Positions 60,501 to 64,000 of a DNA stretch of 64,000 nucleotides are shown piece after piece. This DNA is from Protonemura montana (Eukaryota > Arthropoda > Insecta > Plecoptera > Nemouridae), in NCBI GenBank assembly GCA_947568835.1, contig OX387610.1, positions 7,589,501-7,653,500 on the forward strand, written 5' to 3'. Every line of letters begins with the position of its first letter. Within the stretch, counting starts at the first letter, position 1. A model generated the notes under the pieces. The model did not search any database, was not told the origin of the DNA, and saw nothing but the letters and a program-made list of their open reading frames with translations. The position numbers were made by a program, and so were the translations under genes.

Positions 60501-63500
60501 GTAAACTCACGTTCCCTAATTGTGGCCAGCTTTGGGTCCTGCTCGAGCAGCTGTGCAATCGTCTTGGTGATGGGCTTCAGTACACGATCGACGATGTGGA
60601 CCATGCCGTTTGAGGCGGGGTTGTCACGCTTGGTAACTCTTGCACAGTTGACAGTTGTCAGTCCTGGGTACGTGTTGATGCGAAGACTGCTGCTAGCGTC
60701 GCTCTCCAGAACCTGAAACAGAGTTTAAATTGATTAAGATATATATTATTATGTTTAAAAGGGTATGAGAGCTTTTGGGTGGTAAATGAATTGAGGAAGA
60801 GGAAAGAGAAATGCTTTAAACTGAGGTAAAAATGGCCGGATGAGACAGATAAATAGAGATGAGAGAGAACCTATCTTCATCTGTCATAAGAAACATTTTG
60901 GCCTCAGTAAGTTAAGATTATCTTCTTTCCTCTTACTCAATTAATTAAACTTAAAAGTATCTTATTTTTGTTTGCTGTGCAGGATAATGCTGAAAATAGA
61001 AGTTTAGTCCAAAGCCCATTAGTCAGTTTTTTAGCCATAGCCAGTTTTAAATTGTCTGGTAAAATAAGGGGACTTCTAGTTACAGACTTATCTCCATGGT
61101 CATAGGTCATAGCCAACCAGAAACTTTTATTCACATCTTAAGCACATTGTAAAAACATCTTAAAACTGGTCCTAAATAATATGGCCTCCTTGTTAAGAAA
61201 AGACCTATTACAGAAAATGGATTTTGAGAGTTGTCAAAGATCTGCTCAAAGTTCAAAGGCTAAAACATATTATGCTGAACAAATTGATACCATTCAGAGC
61301 TTTTACCTGTTGTAGAGGAATAAAATAGAAATCAAGAATTCGGCATTTATTCTCATTTTATCGGTAAAAGACCCTTACAATTGTGACAGACCCATATCAC
61401 ATTAAGCAGCGATCTCACCTGGTCGTTTTCAAGCTCGGAAAGGTCGAACACGCCTTGAGTCATGTGGCTTAGGGCAATGTCTCGCATCGACGTCCCAGCC
61501 TGGCGTCTTCTGCGTGCCGGGCCCGCGGGGAGATCCAGCGCATTCTGTACCAGACAAAGCAATGTGAGTCAAATGGTAGAGATTTTATACTAGCTTGCTC
61601 ATCAAAAAGCTTCAGAAATGGTGTGTCATAGAAAAGTTTTGATATAGCGGAACGTTTTTGCGATGGTTATGAGGTGACAGTTTTTTTAATTATTTTAGCA
61701 AGTTTAATAGGTTTCGGTTGAATGTATGTTAACGACAGTTCAATAAAGTCACGGTAATATTAAATTCACAGATTATCAATTCCTTAACCGTTACCACAAT
61801 AGGAAATCTGCAACACTTTATGTACATATCTGTAGTTACATTGTCAAAATTCAAAATTTAAAATATGGAACTTATTTGACAAAACCAAAGTTCAGAGCAT
61901 TAAAGTTTGTGAATTCTGAGAATTCTGAATTGAAAACCTTTTAAATTAGAAATAAGGCTGAACGTAACAAAGAGTTCATGAGAATTCTAATTGTTTATGT
62001 GCAAAATCATTTATTTACAACCTGTTATCCTTTCTAAACATGGGCACTGAAACTGTAATATTATAACATTGGGTTTTTTTATAATCCCGTGACTTGCTTT
62101 CATGGCGTATGTTAAAGTGAATTAGTAGGTCATAACTTCATCTGTCAACACAACACTCAATGTAGAGACAACAAAATATGTATAGTATATGAAGGTACTT
62201 GTTTACTATCCCGAGTTCTCTTTGGTTCGTTCACCTAGCCTAAAAGCTATCACCTAGTGCACAAACATAGCACACCATGTTGGACACTTAACAAACAAAT
62301 TACCTTAGCAAACTGTAAATTAGATGTGAAAAATAAATATTTGTATTTCTTTGCAAGCGCAACATCTTGCATTACACATGCAGAGGTTTATAACGTTAGT
62401 GCAGTCTAGTAATGTCTACATTTAAACATCGTTCGTTGAGTTACTAGACAACTGCATATTTATTTTGTTCATGACACATTTTTTAGGGATTAAAACTGTG
62501 TAGACTGAAACTCTAGAACTAACTTAATAACCTTAATTTTTCTAGCTGATGTGATGGCAATAACTATGTTATAACCACACAAATCTTTTCGTTGAAGGAA
62601 ACTAGCTACAGGCCTAGAAATAAATTCTCAAAGAAACAGGACATTTCAATAAGAAAATAATTGCGCCCTAGCGCTAAAACTAAAACAAAATAATCATGGA
62701 TTTAGCTGTACCTCCTGCTGCATTTGATCGACAAAGTCCCTGAGAGCGTTGTCCGTTGGCGCGAACAGTGTGAGGTTGTCCGTGGTGAGTTTCTCCTCGA
62801 GTTGGGAGCTGCTCACAAGCTGCACAAACTCCTTTGCGCCGAGATCGCTGGCTGTCTCCATCATGCTTTTCAGATCGACTGGAATAATTCAGCACTGGTT
62901 AGGTTTCATCCAATTGTACCTTGAGAATTTCATCTCCCCATGCTACAAAGGCAAAAAGACTCCTGCCAAAATCCTTATAAATATTGATGAATATATTGTA
63001 TCTTGCCTACTAGCAAATAGCTTTATCTTTACCTCGTAACATTAAATTCTCCATCAGACACTATTTTCCAACAACAGCTGATCTCAGCATGGATATTAAA
63101 TGAAAATTTAGGTTATTTTTAAAGGGTATCGACATCCTCACTTAACCAATATCTATTGATTTGTTTTGTTGACCAAATATCTGGACGGATTTAATAAATT
63201 CAAACCAAGTCTATTCTAGTTAATTATAATATGTGTTCTGAAACACAAATGTGGTGAAATCATAGCATTTTAAGATCGTTTTAGGTATGCCAAACTAATA
63301 ATTTTATGACTTTAAAATAATATAAAAATCGAGCTAGATGACTCATGCCACATTGAGTCAGAATAATGTCAATTAATTCCAGGGAAAATAATGTGTCATG
63401 TTATGCTCAAACCTTTGATATTGTAATTAAATGATAAATGTTTGTCTGTTATTCATAATTTCAAGAGAAATCTGATAACAGAGTTGGGTGGTTGATGCAG

Positions 63501-63887
63501 ACAAAATTCTGACGATAATGATTAATTTCATATGACTTTTTTGCCACAAACTTCCACTCGACATTGCCAGGTCACTTTATCATTCAATTTATCAAGACGT
63601 ACTTGTAACTTAAAAAGTCGCCGATCTTGTATGAAGCGGATGATATCGTGACCTGCATGATGACCCTTTCGCCGACCCATGGACGATCCAAGGAACCGAT
63701 TTGATAACAGTCACACTGCTCCATAAAAAATGGGCAATTCCTTGGTGGAAAAAAAATCTGGCACACGGTCAACTTACCCTGTTCGCAATCTCTGCCGTTG
63801 AGTCTTCGATATCCGTGACAACAAGCGTACTTTACGACCATCGTCTTCTTGATGCCCCTGCCCCGCAATTTGGTGGTGCAAGTGTAC
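54593..63887 (-). CDS. EMI plus four-FAS1 secreted matrix protein, TGFBI/periostin/midline-fasciclin class (5' end outside window)
   Basis: Exons in transcript order: 63778-63887, 62712-62878, 61419-61544, 60511-60712, 60075-60212, 59115-59327, 58552-58716, 57860-57999, 57074-57256, 56194-56350, 55486-55667, 54593-54691 (stop TAA at 54593-54595). They join in phase into 626 codons. The first visible exon carries a Cys-rich piece (KYACCHGYRRLNGRDCEQ) like the EMI domain of TGFBI and periostin. Four FAS1 domains follow, each with an H1-type strand (NLTLFAPTDNAL, HITLFAPSNKAF, NVTLFVPTNEAL, AFTLLAPSDDAF) and an H2-type strand (NGMVHIVDRVL, NGVVHIIDTVL, SGIVHLVDRPV, NGIIHTVNR). FAS1 proteins are extracellular and mediate cell adhesion and matrix assembly. 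The signal peptide and N-terminus must lie right of 64,000. A basic stretch ARRRRQ in exon 61419-61544 lies inside the first FAS1 region. The C-terminus is short and basic. Orthology within the family cannot be decided here. Confidence 0.88.
55793..56150 (+). repeat. Dispersed repeat family B in a FAS1-gene intron
   Basis: ATGACTACTTTACCGACAAA, GGTTTACACCCAGTTAATA, GCATGCAATATCGGGATGC and TTGCTCAGCAGAAATG match the family. The right end stops about 45 bp before the exon at 56194. Confidence 0.6.
56430..56700 (-). repeat. 5S-derived SINE in an intron of the FAS1 gene
   Basis: Reverse strand: AAGGGACCACCAGCTTAACG, TTCCTCCACAAATCCATGC, CCCTCCAGCCTCTCTGCC, AACAGAACTGGTTATG, and the head remnant TGTTGCTCAACTTTGGTG. 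A second element is inserted right beside its head at 56722. Confidence 0.6.
56722..56892. mobile_element. Snap-back short retroelement with 15-bp target duplication
   Basis: GCAAACCTCTTTGTG occurs directly at 56707-56721 and again at 56893-56907, a clear 15-bp target-site duplication. Between them the segment 56722-56769 (GAAAGGAAGCTAGACTAGAA, AACCGAACCGGGATATGAAC) is repeated in inverted orientation up to about 56834. The motif GGTTCGTATCCCGG resembles a tRNA B box. Related single-orientation pieces lie at 7.85 and 13.68 kb. Confidence 0.65.
59655..59880. repeat. Inverted-repeat MITE-like element between FAS1 exons
   Basis: The left part (GGGGAAGAGAAAAG, AAAGCTGAAAACGTTGGTTG) and right part (CGCAACCAGCTTTTTCAAAC, CCTCTCCCGTATTCC) are approximate reverse complements. 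Related single arms occur at 51875-52035, 52110-52180 and 58850-58960, so this is a small local family. Confidence 0.45.
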
Positions 63888-64000
63888 CTACAGAAATATA
63901 AAGGTTTTTTGTTTGAATCATTTGACACTGATAGGTTTATCTGCTAAAATACAGAGATGATACAACATCTTAGCAAAATAATATTTTTTTAATAATTAAC

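Noticed and set aside
63584-63700. Extra FAS1-gene exon encoding a stretch from CDCYQIGSLDRPW
   Set aside because: The only nearby acceptor gives a stop in the required phase, and 63778 joins 62878 in phase without it.

Overview
This is animal nuclear DNA: AT-rich, with split genes, GT-AG introns, exons more GC-rich than their introns, AATAAA signals, many dispersed repeats and no bacterial operon structure. The phylum cannot be fixed from the sequence. Short TTAGG-type tracts and a transposase type common in arthropods suggest an arthropod or another invertebrate, as a weak inference.

Three multi-exon genes fill 37.1 to 64 kb. (1) A minus-strand coiled-coil gene, 37.1-41.9 kb, matches the centrosomal and mitochondrial protein CEP89. 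(2) A plus-strand gene, 42.5-53.6 kb, encodes KANSL3 (NSL3), a subunit of the NSL histone-acetyltransferase complex. Its twelve reconstructed exons give one open 902-codon frame. (3) A minus-strand gene, 54.6-63.9 kb and running off the right edge, encodes a secreted EMI plus four-FAS1 protein of the TGFBI/periostin/midline-fasciclin class. CEP89 and KANSL3 are head to head with about 0.6 kb between their first resolved coding exons. KANSL3 and the FAS1 gene converge.

The most striking object is a 3,239-bp near-perfect palindromic DNA transposon (48,041-51,279) in KANSL3 intron 9. It has terminal inverted repeats, a 4-bp ATTC target duplication, and two inverted copies of the C-terminal part of a transposase around a 338-bp spacer.

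The left 37 kb is mostly non-coding. It holds a family of 5S-rRNA-derived SINEs (about a dozen copies across the window, including a tandem array of 91-bp 5S-like units), a second dispersed family with a conserved core, MITE-like inverted repeats, tRNA-like SINE pieces, a 13-copy 52-53 bp minisatellite and a TAGGG array of about 285 bp. A few short open segments bounded by plausible splice sites, mainly on the minus strand, may be exons of genes I could not identify. They carry low confidence.
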